Position numbers and translations under genes: made by a program. A stretch of 64,000 nucleotides of DNA from Luteimonas terrae (GTDB lineage Bacteria > Pseudomonadota > Gammaproteobacteria > Xanthomonadales > Xanthomonadaceae), in NCBI RefSeq assembly GCF_004358165.1, contig NZ_SMTG01000002.1:1364001-1428000 (forward strand), in the 5' to 3' direction. Below the pieces are notes generated by a model that did not search any database, was not told the DNA's origin, and was given only the letters and a program-made list of their open reading frames with translations. Below, piece after piece: positions 27,052-36,206 of the stretch. Numbering within the stretch: position 1 is the stretch's first letter; each line of letters begins with the position of its first letter.

Positions 27052-28311
27052 CTACTGCCCGGCCATCACCCGCAACACCTGCCCGATCAGGTACGAGAAC
27101 ACCGTCCCGGTCGCATAGCCCACGGTCCCGAGCAGCACGCCGACGGGTGCGAGATTCGGATGGAATGCCGCGGCGATGACCGGCGCCGAGGCGGCCGCGC
27201 CCACGTTGCCCATCGAGCCGACACCGACATAGAACATCGGCGCCCGCACCAGACGCGCAGCGCCCCAGATCACCAGCACGTGCACGATCATCCAGATCGC
27301 GCCGATCGCGATCAGCTCCAGCCGGTCGAACAGCGCGGTGAAGTCCATCTGCATGCCGATGCAGGCGATCAGGAAGTACAGGAACACAGTGCCGATCTTG
27401 GAGGCACCGGCACTCTCGAGATTGCGCACACGCGTGAAACTCAAGGCGACACCGGCCGCTGTCGACAGCAGTACCACCCAGACGAACGCGGAGTCGAGAC
27501 TGAACTGCGCGGCGCTGGCGACGTTCGCCGCAAACCAGGCGGCCAGCGGATTGGCGATCGCGTGCGCCACCGCCACCAGTCCGAAAGCCAGACCGATGAT
27601 CACCATCAGGTCGGTCAGCGTGGGAATGCGCGCGTTGGCCGCTTCGTACGCAGCCAGACGTGCCTTCATCTCATCGATCGCGCGCGTGTCCGCGCCCGAC
27701 CGTGCGTCGAGCTGCGCCGAGCGGTTGGCGAGAAACAGCAGCGTCGCCATCAGCGCACTGGCCATCGCCACGTCGACCACGGCGAACTGGCCGAACAGCG
27801 TCGCGTCGACCTGGTAGACCTCGCGCATCGCGACCATGTTTGCGCCGCCGCCGATCCAGCTGCCGGCCAGCGCCGCCATCCCCTTCCACGTATCGCCTGC
27901 GACGGCGGGCGGATGCACCCATTCCATGATCTGGAACGACACCACGGCACCCAGCGCAATGCCGAGCGTGCCCGCACAGAACACGAACAGCAGCTTCGGG
28001 CCGAGCTGGAGGATGCCCTTGAGATCGATCGACAGCGTCAGCAGCACCAGCGCGGCGGGCAGCAGCACGCGGCTGGCGATCGGGTTGTAGAGGCTGTTGC
28101 TCTCGCCGTCGATCAGCCCGATGGTGTTGTAGAACGCCGGCACGAAATAGCACAGCAGCAGCGCCGGCACCCAGGCGAAGAATTTCTTCCAGAACGGCGT
28201 GGGTCCGCTGGCGAGCCAGAAGATCGCACCGAGCGTGGCGGCGATCAGGCCGAAGAGCACGATGTCGCTGGTGATCAGCGCGGTGGAGGGTTCGAGGGAT
28301 TCGATCGCCAT
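27052..28311 (-). CDS. DUF819 family membrane protein, copy 2
   Basis: 419 residues, the same length as its tandem neighbour and alignable throughout: ALITSDIVLFGLIAATLGA at the start, GSWIGGGANMVAMREVY in the middle, GSMGNVGAAASAPVIAAAF near the end. ATG at 28311 aligns with the paralogue start; an in-frame ATG at 28353 is less likely. Differences such as GSQSNIGG versus GSMGNVGA lie in the conserved re-entrant-like segment and could alter substrate choice. Probably one transcript with copy 1. Confidence 0.87.
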   Translation of the reverse strand: MAIESLEPSTALITSDIVLFGLIAATLGAIFWLASGPTPFWKKFFAWVPALLLCYFVPAFYNTIGLIDGESNSLYNPIASRVLLPAALVLLTLSIDLKGILQLGPKLLFVFCAGTLGIALGAVVSFQIMEWVHPPAVAGDTWKGMAALAGSWIGGGANMVAMREVYQVDATLFGQFAVVDVAMASALMATLLFLANRSAQLDARSGADTRAIDEMKARLAAYEAANARIPTLTDLMVIIGLAFGLVAVAHAIANPLAAWFAANVASAAQFSLDSAFVWVVLLSTAAGVALSFTRVRNLESAGASKIGTVFLYFLIACIGMQMDFTALFDRLELIAIGAIWMIVHVLVIWGAARLVRAPMFYVGVGSMGNVGAAASAPVIAAAFHPNLAPVGVLLGTVGYATGTVFSYLIGQVLRVMAGQ

Positions 28312-28356
28312 CGTGGCGGGGCTCCTGTTCCTGGACTTTCGGGACGCACGCAAACG

Positions 28357-28384
28357 GAACGGCCGGCTTGCGCCGGCCGTCCGG
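28357..28384 (-). terminator. Terminator after the first S9 peptidase gene
   Basis: ACGGCCGGC (28359-28367) pairs with GCCGGCCGT (28372-28380). Read on the minus strand it is followed by TCCGTTTGCG, a short U-rich run, 12 bases after the peptidase stop. Confidence 0.6.
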
Positions 28385-28395
28385 AACCACGCGGA

Positions 28396-30489
28396 TTACT
28401 GGCCGATGTGCTGCTTGAGCCAGGCGTTGACGGTGTCGTGCCACAGCACGCTGTTGTGCGGCTGCAGGACCCAGTGGTTCTCGTCGGGGAAGTACAGCAG
28501 CTTCGACTCGATGCCCTTGCGCTGCAGTGCGGTGAACGTCGACAGGCCCTGGTCCACCGGCACGCGGTAGTCCTTCTCGCCCTGCACGACCAGCATCGGC
28601 ACCTTCCAGTTGGCGACGTGGTTGACCGGGTTCCAGCGCTCGTAGTTCCTGGGCTGGTCGAACGGCGTGCCCTTGTTCTCCCACTCGGTGAACCAGAGCT
28701 CCTCGGTCACATAGCCCATCGAGCGCGTGTCGAACACGCCGTCGTGGTTGACCAGGCACTTCCACGGCGAGTTGCCGCGACGGTCGAACCAGTTGCCGGC
28801 GATCCAGTTGATCATGTAGCCGCCGTAACTCGCACCGAGCGCACAGGCCTTGTCGCCGTCGAGGAAGGCGTACTTCTCCTGCGCGGCGGCCCAGCCCTTC
28901 TGCAGGTCCTCGAGCGGCTTGCCGCCCCAGTCGCCGCTGATCGCGTCGGTGAAGGCCTGGCCGTAACCGGTCGAGCCGTGGAAATCGATCATGACAACCG
29001 CGTAGCCCTGCCCCGCATACGTCTGCGGGTTCCAGCGGTAGCTCCAGCCGTTGCCGAAGCTGCCCTGCGGACCGCCGTGGATCAGGAACGCGACCGGGTA
29101 GGTCTGGCCTTCCTGGTAGTTCCACGGCTTGACCACGTAGCCGTAGACGGTTTCGTTGCCCGCGCCCTTGAACGAGAACTGCTCGAAATCGCCGAAGGCG
29201 ACGCCCGGCAGGCGCTCGGCCGCGGTCGGCGTGATCTGGCGCAGCTGCGCATCGGTGCCCAGCGACTGCAGCGAGCCGGTGTAGAGCGCGTCGCCGCTCT
29301 GGATCGAGTTGCGGGCCAGCGCGACGGTGTCGCCGGCGATCGCGAACGAGGAGATCGAACCGTCGGCGACGAGCCTCGTGACCTCGCCACTGGCGACATC
29401 AACGCGGAACAGCGGGTACTCGCCGGTGTCCTGCGCGGCGACGTAGAGCGTGCGGCCATCAGCCGAGGGCTGCACGCTGCTCGGCGAACGGTCCCACTGC
29501 GGTGCGATCTCGCGCGCCTGGCCGCTGGCGACATCCATCGCCATCAGCGCGTAGCGATCGGCTTCGAAACCGGGCCGCTTCATTGCGCGATAGAACAGCG
29601 TGGCGCCGTCTTCGCTGAAGACCGGACCGGTATCCCAGGCCGGGTTGGACGCGGTGAGGTTGACCGGTGCGGCATCGCCGGTCGCGTCGATGCGGTAGAG
29701 GTCGAAGTTCGTCGACCACGGCGCCTCGCGGCCGGCGACCTTGACGCTGGCCACGACCGAACGGCCGTCCGGCGCCCAGGTGTAGTCCTCGGCGCCGCCG
29801 AAGGGCTTGGACGGGATGTCGCCTTCGAGCGCGTGGCCCAGCGCGCGGACGGTCGTGACCGCGCGTGCGCGGGCCGCCGGCAGGTCGGCGACGAACAGGC
29901 GGCTCATGGTGCCGTCCTTCCACGTATCCCAGTGGCGCACGAACAGCTGGTCGTAGACCACGCCACTGGCCTTGGCGTCCTTGGTCTCGGCAAACTTGCG
30001 CTTGGTGCAGGCGAGATCGGCCGCGCACTCGCCGAAGGTGTCGGCGCTGAAGGCCACGCGCGTGCCGTCGGGCGAGATCTGGAACGTGCCGATGTCCACC
30101 GCGACGTCGGTCAGCTGGCGCGGCGCGCCGCCGGCGATCGGCATCGCAAACACCTGCGAGCTGCCGCTCTTGCTGCTGAGGAAGTAGACCGTCTGGCCGT
30201 CGGCCGACAGCGCCGGCGAATTGACGTTCCAGCCCTCGGGCGTGATGCGCTTCGGCGGTGCCATGTCGCGGGTCAGCAGATTGCGCGCGTACAGCGCGGT
30301 CGTGGCCTTGCCCGAATCGAAGTCCAGCGTGCGCTGCGCGAATACCAGCTGGCGACCGTCGGCGGTCAACAGCGGCGAGGACACCCGGTCGAGCTTGACC
30401 AGGTCGCGGACATCGAGGCCCCGTTCCTGGGCAACGGCCGGCAAGGCGGCGAGCAGGCACAACGGCAACAGCGCAAGGCGCAGGGACAT
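28396..30489 (-). CDS. S9 family peptidase (prolyl oligopeptidase / acylaminoacyl peptidase type), A
   Basis: 697-residue exported serine peptidase with a signal peptide ending AALPAVAQ. An N-terminal WD40-like beta-propeller (residues about 25-420) gates a C-terminal alpha/beta-hydrolase. The catalytic Ser is in GASYGGYMINW, Asp in QGEKDYRVPV and His in DENHWVLQP. It likely releases dipeptides or acyl-amino acids from peptides in the periplasm. A second S9 gene lies directly upstream on the same strand, 74 bases away. Confidence 0.92.
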   Translation of the reverse strand: MSLRLALLPLCLLAALPAVAQERGLDVRDLVKLDRVSSPLLTADGRQLVFAQRTLDFDSGKATTALYARNLLTRDMAPPKRITPEGWNVNSPALSADGQTVYFLSSKSGSSQVFAMPIAGGAPRQLTDVAVDIGTFQISPDGTRVAFSADTFGECAADLACTKRKFAETKDAKASGVVYDQLFVRHWDTWKDGTMSRLFVADLPAARARAVTTVRALGHALEGDIPSKPFGGAEDYTWAPDGRSVVASVKVAGREAPWSTNFDLYRIDATGDAAPVNLTASNPAWDTGPVFSEDGATLFYRAMKRPGFEADRYALMAMDVASGQAREIAPQWDRSPSSVQPSADGRTLYVAAQDTGEYPLFRVDVASGEVTRLVADGSISSFAIAGDTVALARNSIQSGDALYTGSLQSLGTDAQLRQITPTAAERLPGVAFGDFEQFSFKGAGNETVYGYVVKPWNYQEGQTYPVAFLIHGGPQGSFGNGWSYRWNPQTYAGQGYAVVMIDFHGSTGYGQAFTDAISGDWGGKPLEDLQKGWAAAQEKYAFLDGDKACALGASYGGYMINWIAGNWFDRRGNSPWKCLVNHDGVFDTRSMGYVTEELWFTEWENKGTPFDQPRNYERWNPVNHVANWKVPMLVVQGEKDYRVPVDQGLSTFTALQRKGIESKLLYFPDENHWVLQPHNSVLWHDTVNAWLKQHIGQ

Positions 30490-30523
30490 GGCGGTGGCTC
30501 CGGACAAAGAGCCCGAATGGTAG

Positions 30524-30557
30524 GCCGGCGCCGCTGTGCTGGCAAAGCGGCGCCGGC
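30524..30557 (-). terminator. Hairpin between the two S9 peptidase genes
   Basis: A perfect 12-bp GC stem (30524-30535 with 30546-30557) with a 10-base loop lies just after the upstream peptidase stop. There is little U-tract, so it may stabilise the 3' end or reduce readthrough rather than end transcription fully. Confidence 0.5.
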
Positions 30558-30563
30558 GCGGCC

Positions 30564-32525
30564 TTACTGCGCAGCGCGCTGACCGCCGAGATGGGTGGCG
30601 AGGAAGTCCAGCAACTTCGTGTAGTAGGCGCGGCGGTTCTCGGGCGCATAGAACCCGTGGCCCTCGGTGGCCACGTACAGCGACTCGACCGGCACACCGG
30701 CCGTCTTCAGGGCACGCTCCATCCTCCGGGTGTGTTCGACGGGCGCGATCTCGTCGCGGCCGCCAGCCGCGAGGAAAACGGGGACCCGGATGCGGTCTGC
30801 CTGCAGATTGGGCGAAGTCTGTGCAAGCTGGGCGGTGTCGCTTCCCACCCACTCGTCCATCCACGTGCCGACCCAGCGTCCGGTGCGACGATCCTGCTGG
30901 CGCATCTGCTGCAGATCGTACACACCGACGTAGCCGACGGCGCACCGGTAAAGGGCGGGCTCGCGCACCGCGCCCATCAAGGCGGCATAGGCGCCGTAGC
31001 TGCCCCCATAGATGCAGATGCGGTCGGCATCGGCATGCCCCTGCTCGATCGCCCAGCGCGTGGCATCGGTCAGGTCGTCCTGCATCGCCAGTCCCCATTG
31101 GCGCGCGCCCGCCTGCTGGAATGCATGGCCGTGGTGCCCCGAACCGCGGAAGTTAACCTGCAGCACGGAATAGCCGGCCGCCGCCAGCAGTTGGACTTCG
31201 GGATCGAAGGTCCAGTCGTCATGGATGCCGAACGGCCCGCCGTGTGGCAGGACGACCAGTGGACCGGCCGTCGTCGCGCCTGCGGGACGGGTCAGAAAGC
31301 CGTGCAGCGTTAAACCATCGCGCGCTTGCAACGACACGGCCTGCATCGGTGCCATCTCGCGCGGATCGATCTTGTCGCGCAGGCCGAAGGTGAATCCCGC
31401 CTTCTTCGTGGCGGTGTCGAAGGTATAGAAGCTGCCCGGATCCACGTCACTGGACACAGCGACCATCTTCGTGGCTGCATCCCAGGTCGAAGAGGCAACC
31501 CGCAGCGTCTGCCCGGGAAATGCCTGCTCCAGCATCCGGAACGTGCGCGCGTCGTCGGATGCCTCGTCGAAGAACGCCATGCGCGGCCTGGCGCCCGTGA
31601 ACAGCGCGCCGATGGGAACCGATGTGCCGGGACGGTACATGATCTCGGGATCGACGACTTCGTCGCGCAGCACCTCGCGGCGTTCACCGCTGGCAGTGTC
31701 GTAGGCGACGATCGCGTCGGGACCCTGCGGCCGCGTAGATTGCAGGAAGGCCGTGCGACCGTCCTCGGAAAAACCGATCGGGTACTCGGCGCGACCCGAG
31801 GTGCCCTGGTGGTTGATCAGCGTCCAGTCGCTGCCCCGCGCCGCCCGGTAATACAGCTGGAGCTGGTTGTCGGTACGGGCACCGACGGCCATGCGCACTT
31901 CGCCACTGGAATCGGCCACGAAGTTCGCGCGTGTCACCGGCACGGTCGCAATCGTGGTGCGACGACCGGTGTAGACATCCATGCGGTCGACGCGCGTCTG
32001 CGGGTCTCCGGTGAACGGCGAGATCGCGACGAGGATCGACCGCGGGTCGTCGCGCAGCAGGTCGACCACGCGCGCATGGACGAACTCCTCCTTGGCGCCG
32101 GACCGGATGTTGGTCCCGGTCTGTCCACTCCGCACCCGGTACCCCACCAGCAACTGCTGTCGACTGCCGTCGAGGTTCATGCCGTAGATCTCGCCGGTCG
32201 GCGTCGGTGTATCACGCGAGCCGAAGCGCTCGGCGAGCGAGAACACCAGCCGTTCGTCGTTGACCCACCAGAAATCTGCGATGTGGTTGTTGCGCGGCAG
32301 ACGCATGCTGCCGACCACCGCCTGGTCGTCCCGGCGCATGACCGCGATCGCGGAGTATTCGCCACTCGGCAGCACGGCCGCGAAGTGCGTGCCGGTTGGC
32401 GAAATCTTGATGTCGCGGATCGAGTCGTCCTCGACGAACGGATCCAGCACGACTTGCGCCTGCGCGACGGCCAGCAGGCTGCACGCGACAAGCGCCCACA
32501 GGCACAGCATTCCCTTGCGGAACAT
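30564..32525 (-). CDS. S9 family peptidase (prolyl oligopeptidase type), B
   Basis: 653-residue exported serine peptidase, signal peptide ending LLAVAQAQ. The propeller half is followed by an alpha/beta-hydrolase with Ser in GGSYGAYAALMG, Asp in GGRDEIAPV and His in EGHGFYAPENR. The nucleophile elbow differs from its neighbour (GGSYGAY versus GASYGGY) and overall identity looks low, so the two are distant paralogues rather than a recent duplication. Peptide substrates are inferred. Confidence 0.9.
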   Translation of the reverse strand: MFRKGMLCLWALVACSLLAVAQAQVVLDPFVEDDSIRDIKISPTGTHFAAVLPSGEYSAIAVMRRDDQAVVGSMRLPRNNHIADFWWVNDERLVFSLAERFGSRDTPTPTGEIYGMNLDGSRQQLLVGYRVRSGQTGTNIRSGAKEEFVHARVVDLLRDDPRSILVAISPFTGDPQTRVDRMDVYTGRRTTIATVPVTRANFVADSSGEVRMAVGARTDNQLQLYYRAARGSDWTLINHQGTSGRAEYPIGFSEDGRTAFLQSTRPQGPDAIVAYDTASGERREVLRDEVVDPEIMYRPGTSVPIGALFTGARPRMAFFDEASDDARTFRMLEQAFPGQTLRVASSTWDAATKMVAVSSDVDPGSFYTFDTATKKAGFTFGLRDKIDPREMAPMQAVSLQARDGLTLHGFLTRPAGATTAGPLVVLPHGGPFGIHDDWTFDPEVQLLAAAGYSVLQVNFRGSGHHGHAFQQAGARQWGLAMQDDLTDATRWAIEQGHADADRICIYGGSYGAYAALMGAVREPALYRCAVGYVGVYDLQQMRQQDRRTGRWVGTWMDEWVGSDTAQLAQTSPNLQADRIRVPVFLAAGGRDEIAPVEHTRRMERALKTAGVPVESLYVATEGHGFYAPENRRAYYTKLLDFLATHLGGQRAAQ

Positions 32526-32642
32526 GTCCTCTCCTCGTTGTCCCCTGTGACGCGACCGCGCGGTCGCGCGGCGCAGCGCATGTTATCCGTGGATTTCTGG
32601 CGTGACCACCTGAACGCACGGCCATTCGCCTCCCGGAACGCA

Positions 32643-32670
32643 GAAGGCCCGCCAGTGGCGGGCCTTCCTC
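32643..32670 (-). terminator. Hairpin after ssb
   Basis: AAGGCCCGCC pairs with GGCGGGCCTT around an AGT loop, about 25 bases past the ssb stop on the minus strand, followed by TCTGCGTTC. Weak U-tract. Confidence 0.5.
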
Positions 32671-32692
32671 ATCGCCATCGCAGCGCGATGGA

Positions 32693-33205
32693 TCAGAACG
32701 GGATGTCGTCGTCCGAGAAGTCGTCCATCGGCGCAGGGCGCTGCTGTTGCGGCGCCTGGCGCTGCGGCGCGGGGCCGCGCTGCTGCATGTCGCCGCCACT
32801 GGCGGCCGGACGCTGCGGACGGCTGCTGCGCTCGTAGTTGCCACCACCGCCCCCGCCACCACCGCCGTCACCGCGGCCGCCGAGCATCTGCATCTCGTTG
32901 GCGACTATGTCGGTCGTGTACTTCTCCACGCCGTCCTGGCCGGTGTACTTGTCGTAGCGGATCTCGCCTTCGACGTAGACCTGGCTGCCCTTGCGCAGGT
33001 ACTCGCCGGCGATTTCGCCGAGCTTGCCGAAGAACACCACGCGGTGCCATTCGGTGCGCTCCTGCTTGTTGCCGTCGCGGTCGTTGCGCACGCTGGTCGT
33101 GGCCAGGCTGATGCGGGTCACGGCCATGCCGCCCTGGGTGTACTTGGTGTCGGGATCGTTGCCGAGATTGCCGACCAGGATGACTTTGTTGACGCCGCGG
33201 GCCAT
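32693..33205 (-). CDS. ssb: Single-stranded DNA-binding protein
   Basis: 170-residue homotetrameric SSB. An OB-fold occupies residues 1-110 (VNKVILVGNLGNDPD, ERTEWHRVVFFGKLGEIAGE, KGSQVYVEGEIRY), then a Gly/Gln/Pro-rich linker including a nine-glycine run, and the acidic tip DFSDDDIPF that docks replication and repair proteins. A TATACT hexamer on the minus strand (33257-33262) sits about 50 bases upstream. Divergent from the polyprenyl synthase gene. Confidence 0.97.
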   Translation of the reverse strand: MARGVNKVILVGNLGNDPDTKYTQGGMAVTRISLATTSVRNDRDGNKQERTEWHRVVFFGKLGEIAGEYLRKGSQVYVEGEIRYDKYTGQDGVEKYTTDIVANEMQMLGGRGDGGGGGGGGGNYERSSRPQRPAASGGDMQQRGPAPQRQAPQQQRPAPMDDFSDDDIPF

Positions 33206-33256
33206 GGGAATTCCTTGATTTGCACCGGCTTGCGAACCGGCGTGATGGACCTCGAC

Positions 33257-33262
33257 AGTATA
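33257..33262 (-). promoter_or_regulatory. Possible -10 element for ssb
   Basis: TATACT read on the minus strand, 52 bases before the ssb ATG. No convincing -35 hexamer is seen. Confidence 0.35.
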
Positions 33263-33322
33263 GCGGCCAGCAGGCCGGCGTCCGACCTCGGCCTCGTCCG
33301 CGCGTCTCCGTCGGGCGACGCC

Positions 33323-33328
33323 TATAAT
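33323..33328 (+). promoter_or_regulatory. -10 element TATAAT for the polyprenyl synthase gene
   Basis: An exact consensus TATAAT, 28 bases before the start codon. The -35 region is GC-rich and does not match. Confidence 0.45.
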
Positions 33329-33355
33329 CCCGGGCCTGCCTGTCCCGGATCCTGC

Positions 33356-34354
33356 ATGAACAACGTCGCCTCCCCGGCCGCCCGGCTCGATCTGCCGGCG
33401 ATCCAGTCGCTCGCCGCCGGCGACATGGCCGCGATCGATACGCTGATCCGGACCCGGCTGGCCTCCGACGTCGTGCTGATCAACCAGGTCGCCGAACACA
33501 TCGTTTCGGCCGGTGGCAAGCGGCTGCGGCCGATGCTGGTGATGCTCGCGGGCCGCGCGACCGGCACCGTCGGCGCCGAGCACCACCAGCTGGCGGCGAT
33601 CGTCGAGTTCATCCATACATCGACCCTGCTGCACGACGACGTGGTCGACGAATCCGACCTGCGCCGCGGCCGCAGTACCGCGAACGCGATCTGGGGCAAC
33701 GCCGCCAGCGTGCTGGTGGGCGATTTCCTGTACTCGCGCAGCTTCCAGCTGATGGTCGAACTCGACCGCATGCCGGTCATGCGCATCCTCGCCGACACCA
33801 CCAACCGCATCGCCGAGGGCGAAGTGCTGCAGCTGCTGCACGTGCGCAACCCGGACACCGACGAAGCTGCCTACCTAAACGTCATCGAGCGCAAGACCGC
33901 GGTGCTGTTCGCCGCCGGCACAAAGCTCGGCGCGCTAGCCTCCGGCGCGGACGAGGCCACGCAGCAGGCGCTCTATGACTACGGCATGCAGCTGGGCTAC
34001 GCGTTCCAGATCGCCGACGACGTGCTCGACTATTCGGGCGATGCCGACGCGCTGGGCAAAAACCTCGGCGACGACCTCGCCGAGGGCAAGGCCACGCTGC
34101 CGCTGATCCATGCAATGGCGCAGGCCACGCCCGATGTCCGCGCGCGTCTTCGCAGCATCGTCGAGACCGGCGACACCGACGCGCTGCCCGAAGTGCTGGC
34201 CGCGATCGAAGCCGCCGGCAGCCTCGAGTACAGCCGCGCGCGGGCGCTCGCGTATGCGCAAGCCGCGGAACGTGCACTGGCTGGCCTCGACGACAACGAA
34301 GCCGTTGCGGCGTTGCGCGGTCTGGCCCGCTACGCGGTGGAACGCGGGCACTAG
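33356..34354 (+). CDS. ispB: Octaprenyl (polyprenyl) diphosphate synthase
   Basis: Trans-prenyltransferase, 332 residues, that extends FPP with IPP to make the ubiquinone side chain. Both Asp-rich motifs are present: LLHDDVVDES (about residues 92-101) and IADDVLDYSG (about 220), with GGKRLRPM near residue 55 and KNLGDDLAEGKATLPLI after the second motif. Chain length cannot be fixed from sequence alone; ubiquinone-8 is usual in this family of bacteria. Confidence 0.93.
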   Translation: MNNVASPAARLDLPAIQSLAAGDMAAIDTLIRTRLASDVVLINQVAEHIVSAGGKRLRPMLVMLAGRATGTVGAEHHQLAAIVEFIHTSTLLHDDVVDESDLRRGRSTANAIWGNAASVLVGDFLYSRSFQLMVELDRMPVMRILADTTNRIAEGEVLQLLHVRNPDTDEAAYLNVIERKTAVLFAAGTKLGALASGADEATQQALYDYGMQLGYAFQIADDVLDYSGDADALGKNLGDDLAEGKATLPLIHAMAQATPDVRARLRSIVETGDTDALPEVLAAIEAAGSLEYSRARALAYAQAAERALAGLDDNEAVAALRGLARYAVERGH

Positions 34355-34370
34355 CGCTCGCCGCATACAC

Positions 34371-34772
34371 ATGTCGCGACTCGATGCTGCCTATACCGCG
34401 CTCGCAGCCGCTGACGGCGCTTTGTGGGCGCTGGACCCTCTCGACCGCGCATGTGTTCTCGCTGACACCGCGTTCGGCCTGATCCAGAACGGCGGGTTCG
34501 AACGATTCTTCGCATCGGACTTCCCCGGCCATCCGTCGTATGCCGACTTTGCCGAGGCATTCGACCGCATGGCACTCGTGGAGTTGGCGAGCCGTTTCAG
34601 GCAGGCAGTTGATGCGTTTCGATTCACAGACCCGCATCTCGATGCGATTCGGCGACGCGACACCCTTGCATCACCATCGGCGCTTGTGTCGCATATTTCA
34701 ACGCTCAATGCCGAAGCGTGGGCAATCGACGACCTGGACGAAAGAATCGAGCGCGTACCGTTCGGAGCCTGA
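34371..34772 (+). CDS. DUF4375-like hypothetical protein
   Basis: 133-residue soluble protein, probably all-helical. The phrase AFGLIQNGGFERFFASDFPG and the later MALVELASRFRQAVDAF resemble DUF4375 (DMP19-like) proteins, often found as immunity or accessory proteins of unknown role. Base composition is visibly less GC-rich than both neighbours, with phrases such as GTGTCGCATATTTCAACGC, which suggests transfer. It starts 16 bases after ispB and ends 21 bases before the murD2 stop on the other strand. Confidence 0.65.
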   Translation: MSRLDAAYTALAAADGALWALDPLDRACVLADTAFGLIQNGGFERFFASDFPGHPSYADFAEAFDRMALVELASRFRQAVDAFRFTDPHLDAIRRRDTLASPSALVSHISTLNAEAWAIDDLDERIERVPFGA

Positions 34773-34793
34773 TTCCCGCTCGCCGGGTGCCCA

Positions 34794-36206
34794 TCAGGCA
34801 ATGCCCAGACCCGGAATCGCGGTGATCGCATCCGGATCGAAGCCGCCCAGCGCGGCGAAATGGCGGCCGCGCGCGGTGTAGTCGCGATAGGCGCCGAAGC
34901 TGGGCGCGCCGGGCGACAGCAGCAGCACGCCTTCCCCGTCCAGCGACGCGCGGGCCTGCGTGATCGCGGATTCCAGATCTTCGGCCGCCAACAGCGGGAA
35001 GCCGGCTTCGCGCGCGACCGGTGCGAGCAGGTCGAAGATGCGCGGCCCGTTCTGGCCCATGGTCACGATCATCCGCGGTGCGCGGGTGCGCATCGCGTCG
35101 GCGAACGCCTGCCAGTCGAGCCCGCGGTCGTGACCGCCGACCAGCAAGGCCACGCGGCGATCGCGATACACGTCCAGCGCCGCAAGCGTCGCGTGCGGCG
35201 TGGTGCTGATCGAGTCGTTGACCCACAGCACGCCCTCGCGCGTGCCCAGCGGCTGCAGGCGATGCGGCAGCGGCACGAAGTCCGCTGCCGCGCGCGCCAG
35301 CGGCAACGCGTCGATGCCGAGCGCTTCGATCGCGGTGAGCACGGCGCAGAGATTGCCGCGGTTGTGCCGGCCCGGCAGCGGCAGGCCGGTCGTGTCCATG
35401 ACCGCGACATTGCCGCGATGCAGGATGTCGCCGCGCAGGTGCCAGCCGTCGGAGGTACCGAACCAGCGGACCTCGCTGTCCGGCAATACCAGGTGCGCCA
35501 AGCGCGGATCGTCCGCATTGAGCACCCCGATACGCGGCCGTGCGCGCGTAACCAGGCTCAGCTTGTCTTCGATGTATTGCGCCTCGCTGCCGTGCCAGTC
35601 GAGATGCTCGGGAAAGATGTTGGTGACCACCGCGACGTCCGGGCGCACACCGCCGGCCGCGACGTCGCCGGTCTGGTAGCTCGACAGTTCGATCGCCCAC
35701 GCATCGGCCTGCGCATCCAGCACCTCCAGCAGCGGCAGGCCGATGTTGCCGGCCAGTGCCGTGCGTAGACCGTGCGCACGCAGCAGGTGCGCGAGCAAGG
35801 CGGTGGTCGTGCTCTTGCCCTTGGTGCCGGTGACGCAGACGGTGCCCGTGGCGATCGCGTCGGGCGAGGCGCGCTCGGCGAACCACAGCGCCGTGCCGCC
35901 GATGAAGCGCGTACCTTGCGCGGCTGCGGCCATCGCGTCGCGGGTGTAGGGACTGATGCCCGGCGACTTCACGACGACGGCGCAGGCCGACAGACGCGCG
36001 GCATCGACGCCGGTCTCGCAGGCCAGCAGCGGATCGCCCAGCGTCGCTGCATCAGTGGCTTCGTCGGCGTTGCAGAACAGCGTCAGCGGCAGCGCAGGCG
36101 CGCGGCTGCGGATCGCGCGCCACGCGGCGCGGCCCTCTCGGCCCCACCCCCACAGCGCGATACGGCCGCCGCCGGCGGCGATCGCCTCAAGCTGCGAGAT
36201 GCGCAC
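34794..36206 (-). CDS. murD2: UDP-N-acetylmuramoyl-L-alanine--L-glutamate ligase
   Basis: Mur ligase of the MurD2 type: joins L-glutamate, not D-glutamate, to UDP-MurNAc-L-Ala using ATP. 470 residues, with an N-terminal [13 protein letters not shown] nucleotide-sugar loop, P-loop GTKGKSTTT (about 127-135), ELSSYQTGD and [12 protein letters not shown]. MurD2 specificity is inferred from the adjacent murL, as in Xanthomonas oryzae. The start is GTG at 36206, with GGGAG seven bases upstream; ATG at 36227 has no visible ribosome site. It overlaps the murL end by 20 bases. Confidence 0.88.
   Translation of the reverse strand: MRISQLEAIAAGGGRIALWGWGREGRAAWRAIRSRAPALPLTLFCNADEATDAATLGDPLLACETGVDAARLSACAVVVKSPGISPYTRDAMAAAAQGTRFIGGTALWFAERASPDAIATGTVCVTGTKGKSTTTALLAHLLRAHGLRTALAGNIGLPLLEVLDAQADAWAIELSSYQTGDVAAGGVRPDVAVVTNIFPEHLDWHGSEAQYIEDKLSLVTRARPRIGVLNADDPRLAHLVLPDSEVRWFGTSDGWHLRGDILHRGNVAVMDTTGLPLPGRHNRGNLCAVLTAIEALGIDALPLARAAADFVPLPHRLQPLGTREGVLWVNDSISTTPHATLAALDVYRDRRVALLVGGHDRGLDWQAFADAMRTRAPRMIVTMGQNGPRIFDLLAPVAREAGFPLLAAEDLESAITQARASLDGEGVLLLSPGAPSFGAYRDYTARGRHFAALGGFDPDAITAIPGLGIA

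Noticed and set aside
26983..30582. Very long plus-strand ORF (about 1,200 codons)
   Set aside because: It is antisense to two DUF819 genes and an S9 peptidase gene that have clear motifs. Its translation is low-complexity Arg/His/Gln, the usual shadow of GC-rich coding DNA.
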